From the NCBI GenBank assembly GCA_965200525.1, contig OZ241368.1, positions 6,696,001 to 6,760,000 of the forward strand: a DNA stretch of 64,000 nt. Direction: 5' to 3'. The translations under genes and the position numbers were made by a program. The stretch is from JANNPJ01 sp965200525 (lineage in GTDB: Bacteria; Actinomycetota; Actinomycetes; Actinomycetales; Kineosporiaceae). The notes beneath the pieces were generated by a model, which was not told the DNA's origin, made no database searches, and worked only from the letters and a program-made list of their open reading frames with translations. Shown here piece by piece: positions 42,211-53,516 of this stretch (within the stretch, counting starts at the first letter, position 1; each line of letters opens with the position of its first letter).

Positions 42211-43209
42211 GTGAACACGATTTCGATCCCGAGCCGCAAGACCTTGCAGGTCTTTTCCGGCCGGGCCTACCCGGAACTGGCCGAGGAGATCGCCAAGTAC
42301 CTCGACGTTACTCTGACCCCCCAGTCGGCCTACGAGTTCGCCAACGGCGAGATCTTCGTGCGGTTCAACGAGTCGGTCCGGGGGGCTGACGCCTTCGTGA
42401 TCCAGTCGTGCGGTGCGCCGATCAACACCTGGGTGATGGAGACGCTGATCATGATCGACGCCCTCAAGCGGGCGTCGGCCGACCGGATCACCGTGGTGCT
42501 GCCCTTCTATCCCTATGCCCGGCAGGACAAGAAGCATCGAGGCCGCGAACCGATCTCGGCCCGGTTGATCTCCGACCTGCTGCGCACCGCGGGCGCGCAC
42601 CGGCTCATGACGGTCGACCTGCACACCGACCAGACCCAGGGCTTCTTCGACGGCCCGGTCGACCACCTGTTCGCCCAGCGACTGCTGGCTGATCACGTGG
42701 CCACCAAGTACGCCGACCACGACATCACCGTGGTCGCTCCCGACTCGGGCCGGGTCCGGGTGGCCGAGCGTTGGGCCGACCGGCTCGGCGGCGCGCCACT
42801 GGCGTTCATCCACAAGACCCGCGATCCGCTTCAGCCCAACACCGTGGTCACCAACCGGGTCGTCGGTGACGTCACCGGAAGGCTCTGCGTGCTGGTCGAC
42901 GACATGATCGACACCGGTGGCACGATCGCGAAGGCCACGGCCAAACTGTTCGAGGCCGGCGCCAGCGACGTGGTGATCGCAGCCACCCACGGTGTGCTGT
43001 CGGACCCGGCCACCCAGCGCCTGGCCGAGTGCGGCGCCGGCGAGATCGTCCTCACTAACACCCTGCCCATCCCGGCCGAGCGCCTCCTGCCCAACTTCAC
43101 GGTGCTTTCCATCGGCCCCCTGGTCGCTCAGGCCATCCACGAAGTCTTCGAGGACGGCTCGGTCACCTCCCTGTTCGACAACGACGACGAGGAGCACGCT
43201 CCCGACTGA
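42211..43209 (+). CDS. prs: Ribose-phosphate pyrophosphokinase
   Basis: 332 residues. It makes PRPP from ribose 5-phosphate and ATP, feeding purine, pyrimidine, His, Trp and NAD synthesis. Landmarks are YARQDKKHRGREPISARL, APDSGRVRVAERWADRLG and the PRPP-binding loop VDDMIDTGGTI; C-terminal TLPIPAERLL and GSVTSLFD are usual. The GTG at 42211 is taken because GGAGG lies ten bases before it. In many actinomycetes prs follows glmU; here it stands alone, divergent from an SRPBCC gene, so it may be a relocated or second copy. I see nothing unusual in its active site. Confidence 0.92.
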   Translation: MNTISIPSRKTLQVFSGRAYPELAEEIAKYLDVTLTPQSAYEFANGEIFVRFNESVRGADAFVIQSCGAPINTWVMETLIMIDALKRASADRITVVLPFYPYARQDKKHRGREPISARLISDLLRTAGAHRLMTVDLHTDQTQGFFDGPVDHLFAQRLLADHVATKYADHDITVVAPDSGRVRVAERWADRLGGAPLAFIHKTRDPLQPNTVVTNRVVGDVTGRLCVLVDDMIDTGGTIAKATAKLFEAGASDVVIAATHGVLSDPATQRLAECGAGEIVLTNTLPIPAERLLPNFTVLSIGPLVAQAIHEVFEDGSVTSLFDNDDEEHAPD

Positions 43210-44040
43210 CCGGACCGAGCCGGCCCGCCGAGGCATGCGGCTGCCCCATGATCGCCCCCCAGTCGGCAGGCTGACCAACATGACGTTCCTCAACCCTCAT
43301 CCGGCGGTCGGGCGTCCTCGTCGGGCGGTTCGTCGGGTGGTTGGACGCTGCGGGCCGTGTTGAGTGGTGGCGGTGGGGGTTCTGGTTGGCGGTAGTCGTG
43401 GGGTCGGCTGGTGTAGGTGTGCCCGGTCCTGGTCGTCCAGGTCGACACTCCGTCTGTGAGGCTGACCCGCCAGGCGGGGTGTTGCTTCAATCGGTGGTGG
43501 TGGCGGCACAAGCAGGCCAGGTTGCAGGCGGCGGTGATTCCGCCGTGCTGCCAGGGCCGGCAATGGTCGACGTCGCAGAGATTGGCCGGCAGCCGGGGAA
43601 CCGGCAAGTCCGGTCCCGCAGTTTCACGTGCCGTTCCAGGGCTGAGGGTGGCCGGTACTTGGTGGACGACGCGGCCAGGAACGTTCCGGTGTCCTGATCG
43701 AAGATCACCGCCCGGAATCCGGTGCCGGTCTGGTCCAGGAAGTCGGCGACCATGGCCCGCGCGACCCAGGCCGGGACGTGCCCGAGGCCTTCGATCTCCC
43801 CGACCCCACCGGAGCACTCGTCGTCCGGGTCGAAGCCGTTCTGGGTGGCTCGGAACGGTTTCAGGAACTCGGCCAGGGCGATCGTGATGTTCACGATCGC
43901 CTTGACCGGCCCCGCACACCTACACCCGGCCGCCGCTGAAGCCTCCGAGGTGGTGTCAGACCCGGCCCCGGTCCCAGACCCGGCCCCGGCCCCGGACGCA
44001 GGCCGGGTGTTCTGCGCCCCGGCCCCGGACCCGGCGTGCG

Positions 44041-44100
44041 GCTCGGACCTCTGCGGCTCGGACCTCTGCGGCTCGGACCTCTGCGGCTCGGACCTCTGCG
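44041..44100. repeat. 15-bp tandem repeat, four exact copies
   Basis: GCTCGGACCTCTGCG is repeated four times inside the DUF222-HNH coding region, near its first frame break. It encodes a (RRGPS)-like or (EPQRS)-like repeat depending on frame. Confidence 0.9.
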
Positions 44101-44751
44101 GCTCGGCCCCGCTTGCGCCTCGGGCCCCTGAGGCGGGCCCGATGGTGACTGCGAACGGTGGCGGTGGACGATGAGGTCGACGAAGGCATCGGAGCCGTAC
44201 CCGCCCATCGACCGCGCCTCCTGCTCACCGCCGTTGCTGCCTTTGCTGCCGTTGCTGGCGTGGTAGGCCTTCTTGGCCTGCGCGGCGGCGCTGTGGATGA
44301 TGGCCATCAACTCCGCGGCATCCCCGGTGGAGGTGACGGCGGTGATCTCCGCGTTCCCGTCCCCGCGATCGAACGCCGTCACGTCATGAGCCTCACGGGC
44401 CCGCTTGCGGGCGGCCTTGACCGTCTCCTTCGCCCGGATCCCCAAGGCCAACTTCCGGGTGCGGGCCCGCAACTCACCAACGGTCTTCGCCGGCGCCTCA
44501 CCCAGAACCTGGTCGACGACGTGGGCAGCTTCCTCGTCGCAGAGGTGGTTGGTCTCATCCAGGATCACCTCAGCCCGCCGGTAATCGACCCGCCCGGTGA
44601 GCATCGCGGCCACCACCCGCGGCAACCGCCCGGCCAGGGCGACCGCGTTCTCCAACCGGGTCCGCGCCGCCTTCGGCGCCAACCGCAACACCAGAGCAAG
44701 CTCATCAGCGGCGAACTCATCCACCCCCCGCAACCTCACCGGCCCACCCGA

Positions 44752-44832
44752 ATCAGCCGGACCAGCCGGACCAGCCGGACCAGCCGGACCAGCCGGACCA
44801 GCCGGACCAGCTGGATCAGCCGAATCAGCTGG
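44752..44832. repeat. 9-bp tandem repeat (ACCAGCCGG)
   Basis: Five exact copies at 44761-44805 with degenerate copies on both sides. On the coding (minus) strand they give a (Gly-Pro-Ala)n linker between DUF222 helices. Confidence 0.9.
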
Positions 44833-45316
44833 ATCGGTCGGATCGGCCGGGCGCCGGCAGGCGAGTTCGGCCAGCTCGACCACCAGCCGCCCGTCCAGGA
44901 CGGCCTTCTCCTGCTCCCACGCCGCCACCCGCTCGACCAACTCCGGATCCGGCACATCCACCGCCCGCACCTGCTCCAACACCGCCCGCCGCAACGGCCC
45001 CGCAGGCAAACCGACCACAGAGCGAAACCCTGACCTCGTCCTATCCAAACCGGTTCACCCCCACTCGCGTTTCGAACTCCCCAACTCGAACATGTGTGGC
45101 AATTCTACCGGTCCCGCAACCCCCGACCAGAGCTATCCACAGCCGCATGTCGGGATGACCACCACCAGGCTCATCGCCGGGGAAGCTCACACGGGCCCCG
45201 ACGTGGCCACCCCAGCACCATCGCTTTCTGTAGCGTTATAGATACTCTGCGTCAGAAGCCCCGGAGCGCGGAGCCTCGCGGCCTGGCAGGGGTAGCTCCA
45301 AGGCAAGGGGACGACG

Positions 45317-47866
<2,550 letters not shown>

Positions 47867-47884
47867 GGAGATACCGCGCGCACC

Positions 47885-47924
47885 CTGATCCGGCGCCGAC
47901 CGAAGGGGGACGGCGCCGGATCAG
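47885..47924. terminator. Bidirectional 14-bp hairpin
   Basis: CTGATCCGGCGCCG and CGGCGCCGGATCAG form a perfect stem with a 12-nt loop between the secreted-protein gene and the convergent Rieske gene. Confidence 0.85.
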
Positions 47925-47937
47925 TGGGTGAGCCGGC

Positions 47938-48483
47938 TCAGGAGTTGAGCACCACGTTGTCGCCGTCCACGGCCACGTTGAGCGCGGTCAGGGGCTTCGG
48001 CGCCGGGCCGCTCAGGTTCTTGCCGGTGGCCAGGTCGAACGTCGAGCCGTGGCACGGGCACTTCAGCTGGCTCGAGGACGCGCCGACCGTGCACCCGGCG
48101 TGCGGGCAGATCGCCGAGAAGGCGACCACCTTTCCGGACGTCGGCTGGGCCACGATGATCGGCTTGTCATCGACCTTGAGACCGATCGCCCCGCCCACCG
48201 GCACCTTGGACAGCGCGGTCAGCGTGGTGCCCCCGCCGGACGACGCCGCCGAGGTGTCGCCCGCGGCCGGGGTCGCGGCGTCCGTCGTCGCCGAGTCATC
48301 GGAACCGCCGGCGTCGGTCGAGCTGCTGCCGCCCCCGCAGGCGGCCAAGCCAAGGGCCAGGCACCCGGCCGTACCGACCGCAAACACCTTTCGGCGGCTC
48401 ATCGCACCGGCCGGGTCGAGCTCCGGGGCCGGCTCGGTCTCGCTCGGGCTGACGGTGTCGGTGATCGAGTTACCTGCGGTCAT
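47938..48483 (-). CDS. Rieske [2Fe-2S] lipoprotein with Tat signal
   Basis: 181 residues. The N-terminus has a twin-arginine signal SRRKVFAVGTAG and a lipobox LAAC, so it is exported folded and lipid-anchored. A Ser/Gly/Thr linker follows. The Rieske cluster ligands are CPHAGC and CPCHGSTF, each giving one Cys and one His. It carries electrons outside the membrane; it is too small and isolated to be the bc1-complex subunit QcrA. ATG 48483 has GGAGG upstream. Partner unknown; divergent from hrpA. Confidence 0.9.
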   Translation of the reverse strand: MTAGNSITDTVSPSETEPAPELDPAGAMSRRKVFAVGTAGCLALGLAACGGGSSSTDAGGSDDSATTDAATPAAGDTSAASSGGGTTLTALSKVPVGGAIGLKVDDKPIIVAQPTSGKVVAFSAICPHAGCTVGASSSQLKCPCHGSTFDLATGKNLSGPAPKPLTALNVAVDGDNVVLNS

Positions 48484-48667
48484 CGAGAAGCCTCCGTGGG
48501 GTTGTTGAAGATGCAAACGCTACCGGGGGCGACGGCGCCCCTTCGTTCAGTCACACTCAGCCGCGCCTCCGTGTCGCCACGGACTCTCGACGCCGTCGTA
48601 CCCACCTCTATACGGCGCGGGTATCCCCTTGGTTCAAGGGGTCGTTCAATCGATTGGACGACGTGCC

Positions 48668-48673
48668 TAGGCT
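48668..48673 (+). promoter_or_regulatory. -10 hexamer TAGGCT, near-leaderless start
   Basis: TAGGCT ends eight bases before the ATG at 48682; no ribosome-binding site. Confidence 0.45.
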
Positions 48674-48681
48674 GGACCCAG

Positions 48682-51600
48682 ATGAGCAGTCAATCCTGGG
48701 AACTTTCTGTAGACGAGCTGCGGGTCGCCCTGCCCGAACTGTCGCTGCGCGACGAGCGTCGTCTGGGCCGTCGTCTGGAGAGCGTGGTCCACGCCAAGCG
48801 CCGGACGCCGGAGGACCGCACCGCGGAGCTGGCCCGGCTCACGGGCGAGATCGAGTCGGCCAAGGCCCGGGCGGCGTCCCGGCGGGCCTCCGTACCCACC
48901 CTCAGCTACCCGCCCGAGCTGCCGGTCAGCCAGCGCCGAGACGACCTGCTGGCCGCCATCCGCGACCACCAGGTGGTGATCGTGGCCGGCGAGACCGGCT
49001 CCGGCAAGACCACCCAGATCCCGAAGATCTGCCTCGAGCTGGGGCGCGGCGTCCGCGGCCTGATCGGGCACACCCAGCCGCGCCGGCTGGCCGCGCGCTC
49101 GGTCGCCGAGCGGATCGCCGAGGAGGTCGGCCGGCCGCTGGGCGAGACGATCGGCTACACCGTCCGGTTCACCGACCAGGTCAGTGACGGCACGCTGGTC
49201 AAGCTGATGACCGACGGCATCCTGCTGGCCGAGATCCAGCGCGACCGGATGCTCACCCGGTACGACACGCTGATCATCGACGAGGCCCACGAGCGCAGCC
49301 TGACCATCGACTTCCTGCTCGGCTACCTCAAGCAACTGCTCCCCCGCCGGCCCGACCTCAAGGTGATCATCACCTCGGCCACGATCGACCCCCGGGCCTT
49401 CTCCCGGCACTTCGACGACGCCCCAATCGTCGAGGTCTCCGGCCGGACCTACCCGGTCGAGGTCCGCTACCGGCCGCTGGTGATCACGGCCTACGAGGAC
49501 GAGGAGGACGACGAGGGCGAAGAGGTGGTCCGTGACCAGATCCAGGCCGTCTGCGAGGCGGTGGAGGAGCTGGCTCAGGAGGGCCCGGGCGACGTCCTGG
49601 TGTTCTTCAGCGGCGAGCGCGAGATCCGGGACGCCGCCGACGCCCTGCGCCGGACCGTCGGCCCGACCACCGAGATCGTGCCGCTCTACGCCCGGCTGTC
49701 CGCGGCCGAGCAGCACAAGGTGTTCGCCCCGCACACCGGCCGGCGGATCGTGCTGGCCACCAACGTGGCCGAGACCTCGCTGACCGTGCCCGGCATCCGC
49801 TACGTGGTCGACCCGGGCACGGCCCGGATCTCGCGCTACAGCTACCGGACCAAGGTCCAGCGGCTGCCGATCGAGCCGATCTCACAGGCGTCGGCCAACC
49901 AGCGCAAGGGCCGCTGCGGCCGGCTGTCCGACGGGATCTGCATCCGGCTCTACGACGAGGAGGACTTCGAGTCCCGCCCGGCGTTCACCGATCCGGAGAT
50001 CCTGCGGACCAACCTGGCCGCGGTGATCCTGCAGATGACCGCGCTCGAGCTGGGCGAGGTGTCGGCGTTCCCGTTCCTGGAGCCGCCCGACCCGCGCCAG
50101 ATCAAGGACGGCGTGGCCCTGCTGCACGAGCTCGGCGCGATCGACCCGGCCCAGGAGGAACCGCGCAAACGGCTGACCCCGCTCGGGCGTACCCTGGCCC
50201 AGCTGCCGGTGGATCCCCGGCTGGCCCGGATGCTGATCGAGGCCGACCGCAACGGCTGCCTGGCCGACGTCCTGGTGATCGTCTCGGCCCTGTCGATCCA
50301 GGACCCGCGCGAGCGCCCGACCGAGCACCAGGCCGCCGCTGACCAGTCGCACGCCCGGTTCAAGGACCCGCGCTCGGACTTCCTGTCGTACCTGAACCTC
50401 TGGAACTACCTGATGGCCCTGCAACGGGAGGTGTCCTCGAGCCGGTTCCGCCGCCAGTGCATGGCCGAATTCCTGCACCACCAGCGGATCCGGGAGTGGC
50501 AGGACCTGCACGGCCAGCTGCGGCAGGTGCTGCGCGGGGCCGGGATCGCCGTGCCCCGCGCGGCCGGCGCCCCGGTCGAGACCGAGGACGAGGACTCCCC
50601 CCTGGACGGCGGGGAGCCGGTCGACAACGCCACCGCCGACCGGATCCACCTCTCCCTGCTGGCCGGGCTGCTCTCCCAGATCGGGGTCAAGGAGGGCGAG
50701 ACCCGCGAGTACCTCGGCGCCCGGGGCGCGAAGTTCACCATCCAGCCCGGCTCGGCGCTGTCCCGGGCCACGCCGCGCTGGGTGATGGTCGGCGAGCTGG
50801 TCGAGACCAGCCGGCTCTGGGGCCGGACGGCGGCCCGGATCGACCCGTTGTGGGTCGAGCGGCTGGCCGAGCACCTGGTCAAGCGCAGTTACAGTGAGCC
50901 CCGCTGGGAGCGCAAGCGAGGCTCGGCGGTGGCCACTGAACGGGTCACCCTGTACGGCATCCCGGTGGTCGCGGCCCGGACCGTGCAGTACGGCAAGGTC
51001 GACCCGGAGCTGTCCCGCGAGCTGTTCATCCGGCACGCCCTGGTCGAGGGCGACTGGCGGACCAACCAGCCCTTCTTCCACGAGAACCAGCGCCTGCTGG
51101 AAGACGTCGGCGACCTGGAGGACCGGGCCCGGCGGCGCGACATCCTGGTCGACGACGAGACACTGTTCGACTTCTACGACCAGCGGATCCCGGCCGACGT
51201 CGTCTCGGTCGCGCACTTCGACAGCTGGTGGAAGGGGGCCCGGCGGGAGCGGCCGGACCTGCTCAGCTTCTGGACGTCGATGCTGTTCAGCCCGCAGGCG
51301 CCGGAGGTCAGCAAGGAGGACTACCCCTCGACCTGGCCGGTGGACGAGTTCGGGCTCGCCGTCACCTACCAGTTCGAGCCGGGCACGGCCGCGGACGGCG
51401 TCACCGTGCACCTGCCGCTGGCCGCGCTGAACCAGGTTTCGGCGGCCGACTTCGAGTGGCAGATCCCGGGTCTGCGCGAAGAGCTGGTGACCGAGCTGAT
51501 CCGGGCCCTGCCCAAGCACGTGCGCCGCACCCTGGTGCCGGCGCCGGACCGGGCCCGCCAGGTGCTGGCCCGGCTCAAGCCGGGCACCGAGCCGCTGCTG

Positions 51601-52677
51601 CCGGCCCTGGAGCGCGAACTGCAGGCGCTGACCGGCACCGACGTGGCCCGCGACGACTGGGAGCCGAAACGGGTGCCGGACCACCTGCGGGTGACCTTCC
51701 GGGTGGAGGACGAGGATGGCTCGGTGCTGGCCGAGGGCAAGGATCTGGGCACCCTCCGTCTGGCCCTGAAACCGCGCCTGCGCGAGGCGATCTCGGACGC
51801 CGTGGCCGAGGTCGAGCACACCGGTCTGACCAGCTGGACGATCGGTGAGCTGCCCCGCACGGTCGAACGCACCCGGGCCGGGCTGGTCGTGCACGGCTTC
51901 CCGGCGCTGGTCGACCGGGGGGCCACGGTCGACGTCCGGGTCCTGGACAACGCCTCCGACCAGGGTCGCTCGATGCGGGCCGGCACCCGGCGGCTGCTCA
52001 CCCTCAACCTCACCTCCCCGGCCCGGGGCGTGCTGGGCCGGCTGACCAACCAGCAGAAGCTGGCCCTGGCCCAGGCCCCGCACGCCAGCCCGTCGGCGCT
52101 GTTCGACGACTGCCTGGGCGCGGCCGTGGACGCCGTGGTCGAGCGCTCCGGCGGGCCGGCCTGGAACCAGGCCGGGTTCGACTCCCTGCTCCGGGCGGTC
52201 CGGGCTTCGATCGAGCCGGCCGTCACCGAGGTGGTCGCCGACACCGCCGTCGTCCTGGGCCTGGCCCGCGACGTCGAGCTGGGACTGCGCTCGACGTCGA
52301 GCCCGGCGCTGCTGTTGTCACTGACCGACCTCCGCCACCAGCTCACTGAGCTGGTGCATCCCGGTTTCGTCACCGAGGCGGGGGCCCGGCGGCTGCCCGA
52401 ACTGGCCCGCTACCTGCAGGCGATGCAGCGGCGGCTGGAGAAGCTGCCCGAGCGGTTCCAGCGCGACCAGGGCATTCTGCGCGCGGTGCAGGTGGTTCAG
52501 GCGGAGTACGACGCGGCGGTGGCGAAGCTGCCGGCCGAGCGCCGGCCGGACGACGACGTGACCCACATCCGCTGGATGATCGAGGAGCTGCGGGTCAGCT
52601 TGTTCGGGTCCGGGATGCGGACCGCTTACCCGGTGTCGGAGCAGCGGGTGCGCAAGGCCGTCGCCGAACTGAGCTGA
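48682..52677 (+). CDS. hrpA: ATP-dependent DEAH-box RNA helicase HrpA
   Basis: 1331 residues, close to E. coli HrpA (about 1300). Motif I GETGSGKTTQ at 103-112, motif II DEAH in IIDEAHERS, motif III SAT, motif VI QRKGRCGR. A winged-helix, HA2 ratchet and OB-type region follow, then the long C-terminal DUF3418 region with PALVDRGATVDVRVLDN and FPERFQRDQ-like helices. HrpA acts on mRNA and ribosome-associated RNA in the cytosol. ATG 48682 is preferred since the conserved N-terminus begins there; the frame stays open upstream to 48049 but crosses the Rieske gene. Confidence 0.93.
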   Translation: MSSQSWELSVDELRVALPELSLRDERRLGRRLESVVHAKRRTPEDRTAELARLTGEIESAKARAASRRASVPTLSYPPELPVSQRRDDLLAAIRDHQVVIVAGETGSGKTTQIPKICLELGRGVRGLIGHTQPRRLAARSVAERIAEEVGRPLGETIGYTVRFTDQVSDGTLVKLMTDGILLAEIQRDRMLTRYDTLIIDEAHERSLTIDFLLGYLKQLLPRRPDLKVIITSATIDPRAFSRHFDDAPIVEVSGRTYPVEVRYRPLVITAYEDEEDDEGEEVVRDQIQAVCEAVEELAQEGPGDVLVFFSGEREIRDAADALRRTVGPTTEIVPLYARLSAAEQHKVFAPHTGRRIVLATNVAETSLTVPGIRYVVDPGTARISRYSYRTKVQRLPIEPISQASANQRKGRCGRLSDGICIRLYDEEDFESRPAFTDPEILRTNLAAVILQMTALELGEVSAFPFLEPPDPRQIKDGVALLHELGAIDPAQEEPRKRLTPLGRTLAQLPVDPRLARMLIEADRNGCLADVLVIVSALSIQDPRERPTEHQAAADQSHARFKDPRSDFLSYLNLWNYLMALQREVSSSRFRRQCMAEFLHHQRIREWQDLHGQLRQVLRGAGIAVPRAAGAPVETEDEDSPLDGGEPVDNATADRIHLSLLAGLLSQIGVKEGETREYLGARGAKFTIQPGSALSRATPRWVMVGELVETSRLWGRTAARIDPLWVERLAEHLVKRSYSEPRWERKRGSAVATERVTLYGIPVVAARTVQYGKVDPELSRELFIRHALVEGDWRTNQPFFHENQRLLEDVGDLEDRARRRDILVDDETLFDFYDQRIPADVVSVAHFDSWWKGARRERPDLLSFWTSMLFSPQAPEVSKEDYPSTWPVDEFGLAVTYQFEPGTAADGVTVHLPLAALNQVSAADFEWQIPGLREELVTELIRALPKHVRRTLVPAPDRARQVLARLKPGTEPLLPALERELQALTGTDVARDDWEPKRVPDHLRVTFRVEDEDGSVLAEGKDLGTLRLALKPRLREAISDAVAEVEHTGLTSWTIGELPRTVERTRAGLVVHGFPALVDRGATVDVRVLDNASDQGRSMRAGTRRLLTLNLTSPARGVLGRLTNQQKLALAQAPHASPSALFDDCLGAAVDAVVERSGGPAWNQAGFDSLLRAVRASIEPAVTEVVADTAVVLGLARDVELGLRSTSSPALLLSLTDLRHQLTELVHPGFVTEAGARRLPELARYLQAMQRRLEKLPERFQRDQGILRAVQVVQAEYDAAVAKLPAERRPDDDVTHIRWMIEELRVSLFGSGMRTAYPVSEQRVRKAVAELS

Positions 52678-52709
52678 TCGTCCGGGGTCAGGGCAGCGTC
52701 AGGGCAGGC

Positions 52710-53191
52710 TCAGGGCAGGGGCGGGACGAGCGTGCCGTCCGGGTCCAGCCGGCTCAGCAGCGCGGTGCAGATGTCGTTGAGCTGGGCCAGCTGCTCGGTG
52801 TCGAGAGCGTCGACGACGTACTCCCGGACGGCGGCGACGTGGCCGGGAGCGGTCGCGACCAGCGCGGCGAACCCGTCGTCGGTCAGCTCCGCGACCTGAC
52901 CGCGACCGTCCTCGGTGGCCCGCTGCCGGCGGACCCAGCCCCGGGTCTCCAGCCGGGCCACGGTGTGCGAGAGCCGGCTCGGCGACGAACTCGACCGGGC
53001 CGCCAGCTCACTCATCCGCAGCGCCCGGCGGGAGCCTCGGACAGCATGGCCAGCGTGAAGTAGGCGAAGTGGGTGAGCGACGCGTCCTTCTGCAGCTGCG
53101 CGTCGAGCGCCGCCGGGAGCAGAGTCATCACGGTGGCCAGCCGTCGCCAGGCTCGCTGCTGATCGTCGTCGAGCCACCGCGGTTCGGTCAT
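52710..53191 (-). pseudogene. MarR-family regulator with one frame break
   Basis: The N-terminal third (MTEPRWLDDDQQRAWRRL, LQKDASLTHFAYFTLAMLSE) and the remaining winged helix (RALRMSELAARSSSSPSRL, HTVARLETRGWVRRQRATED, GRGQVAELTDDGFAAL) are both good MarR sequence, but in different frames. The switch lies near 53030 in CTCCCGCCGGGCG and fits one lost base. Unshifted, the protein ends after about 59 residues. With the base restored the product is about 160 residues, normal for MarR. A -10 hexamer lies six bases before the ATG. Either a sequencing error or a recent loss. Confidence 0.75.
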
Positions 53192-53197
53192 CGGCAC

Positions 53198-53203
53198 AGA
53201 TTA
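53198..53203 (-). promoter_or_regulatory. -10 hexamer TAATCT, leaderless start
   Basis: On the minus strand TAATCT ends six bases before the ATG at 53191 of the MarR gene. Confidence 0.5.
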
Positions 53204-53238
53204 TCGGGCTCGCCCGCAGGCACGACCGGTTTGGCCGA

Positions 53239-53457
53239 TCAGCCTCCGGACTTGCGCCGGAACTCGCGCTTGCGCTTGCCGTTCGAGCTCTTCATGGCCG
53301 ATCCGCCGTCGGCCTGCGAGCCCGGATGCGTACCCGGGGTGGCGTTCTTGCGCTCCAGGGCCTCCCGGAACCGGGCCTTGGCGTCGGTCGCCACCGGCTG
53401 GTCGGGCTGCGGGGTCTGATCCGTGGAGTCATTCGGTTCGTGCTTTGCCTCAGTCAC
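53239..53457 (-). CDS. DUF5302-family small protein
   Basis: 72 residues, highly charged and probably disordered. The conserved actinobacterial pattern is KARFREALERKN in the middle and KRKREFRRKSGG at the C-terminus, which defines DUF5302. Function is unknown; the basic tail suggests nucleic-acid or ribosome contact. GTG 53457 lies six bases after TACCGT. Divergent from the 5'-3' exonuclease, with the two starts 59 bp apart. Confidence 0.82.
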   Translation of the reverse strand: MTEAKHEPNDSTDQTPQPDQPVATDAKARFREALERKNATPGTHPGSQADGGSAMKSSNGKRKREFRRKSGG

Positions 53458-53463
53458 TGACGA

Positions 53464-53469
53464 ACGGTA
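53464..53469 (-). promoter_or_regulatory. -10 hexamer TACCGT, leaderless start
   Basis: On the minus strand TACCGT ends six bases before the GTG at 53457 of the DUF5302 gene. Confidence 0.5.
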
Positions 53470-53516
53470 CCGCGCGGGTGCGTGCATGAGACGGATTGAC
53501 GGGGCATTCTGGGCAC

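Larger units (their letters stand above)
43290..45048 (-). pseudogene. DUF222/13E12-type HNH endonuclease gene with two frame breaks
   Basis: Three successive frames together give one complete protein. The first (to about 44160) is the DUF222 domain (PELVERVAAWEQEKAVLDGR, LPRVVAAMLTGRVDYRRAEV, AFVDLIVHR). The second carries PPPFAVTIGPASG and runs through VNITIALAEFLKPF to FLAASSTKYRP and RDRTCRFPGCR. The third has the HNH core NLCDVDHCRPWQHGG with CRHHHRLKQHPAW. Each switch fits one lost base: near 44160 in a CCACCGCCACCG run, and near 43605 in the CGG CCA stretch inside the HNH domain. The start appears to be TTG at 45048. DUF222-HNH genes are numerous, variable and often broken in actinomycetes. 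Confidence 0.75.

Noticed and set aside
44041..44832. Tandem repeats as a CRISPR array
   Set aside because: Units are 9 and 15 bp, directly adjacent without spacers, and lie inside a coding sequence.
48049..48681. N-terminal extension of HrpA by 211 codons
   Set aside because: It is antisense to the Rieske gene and lacks similarity; a -10 and ATG mark 48682.
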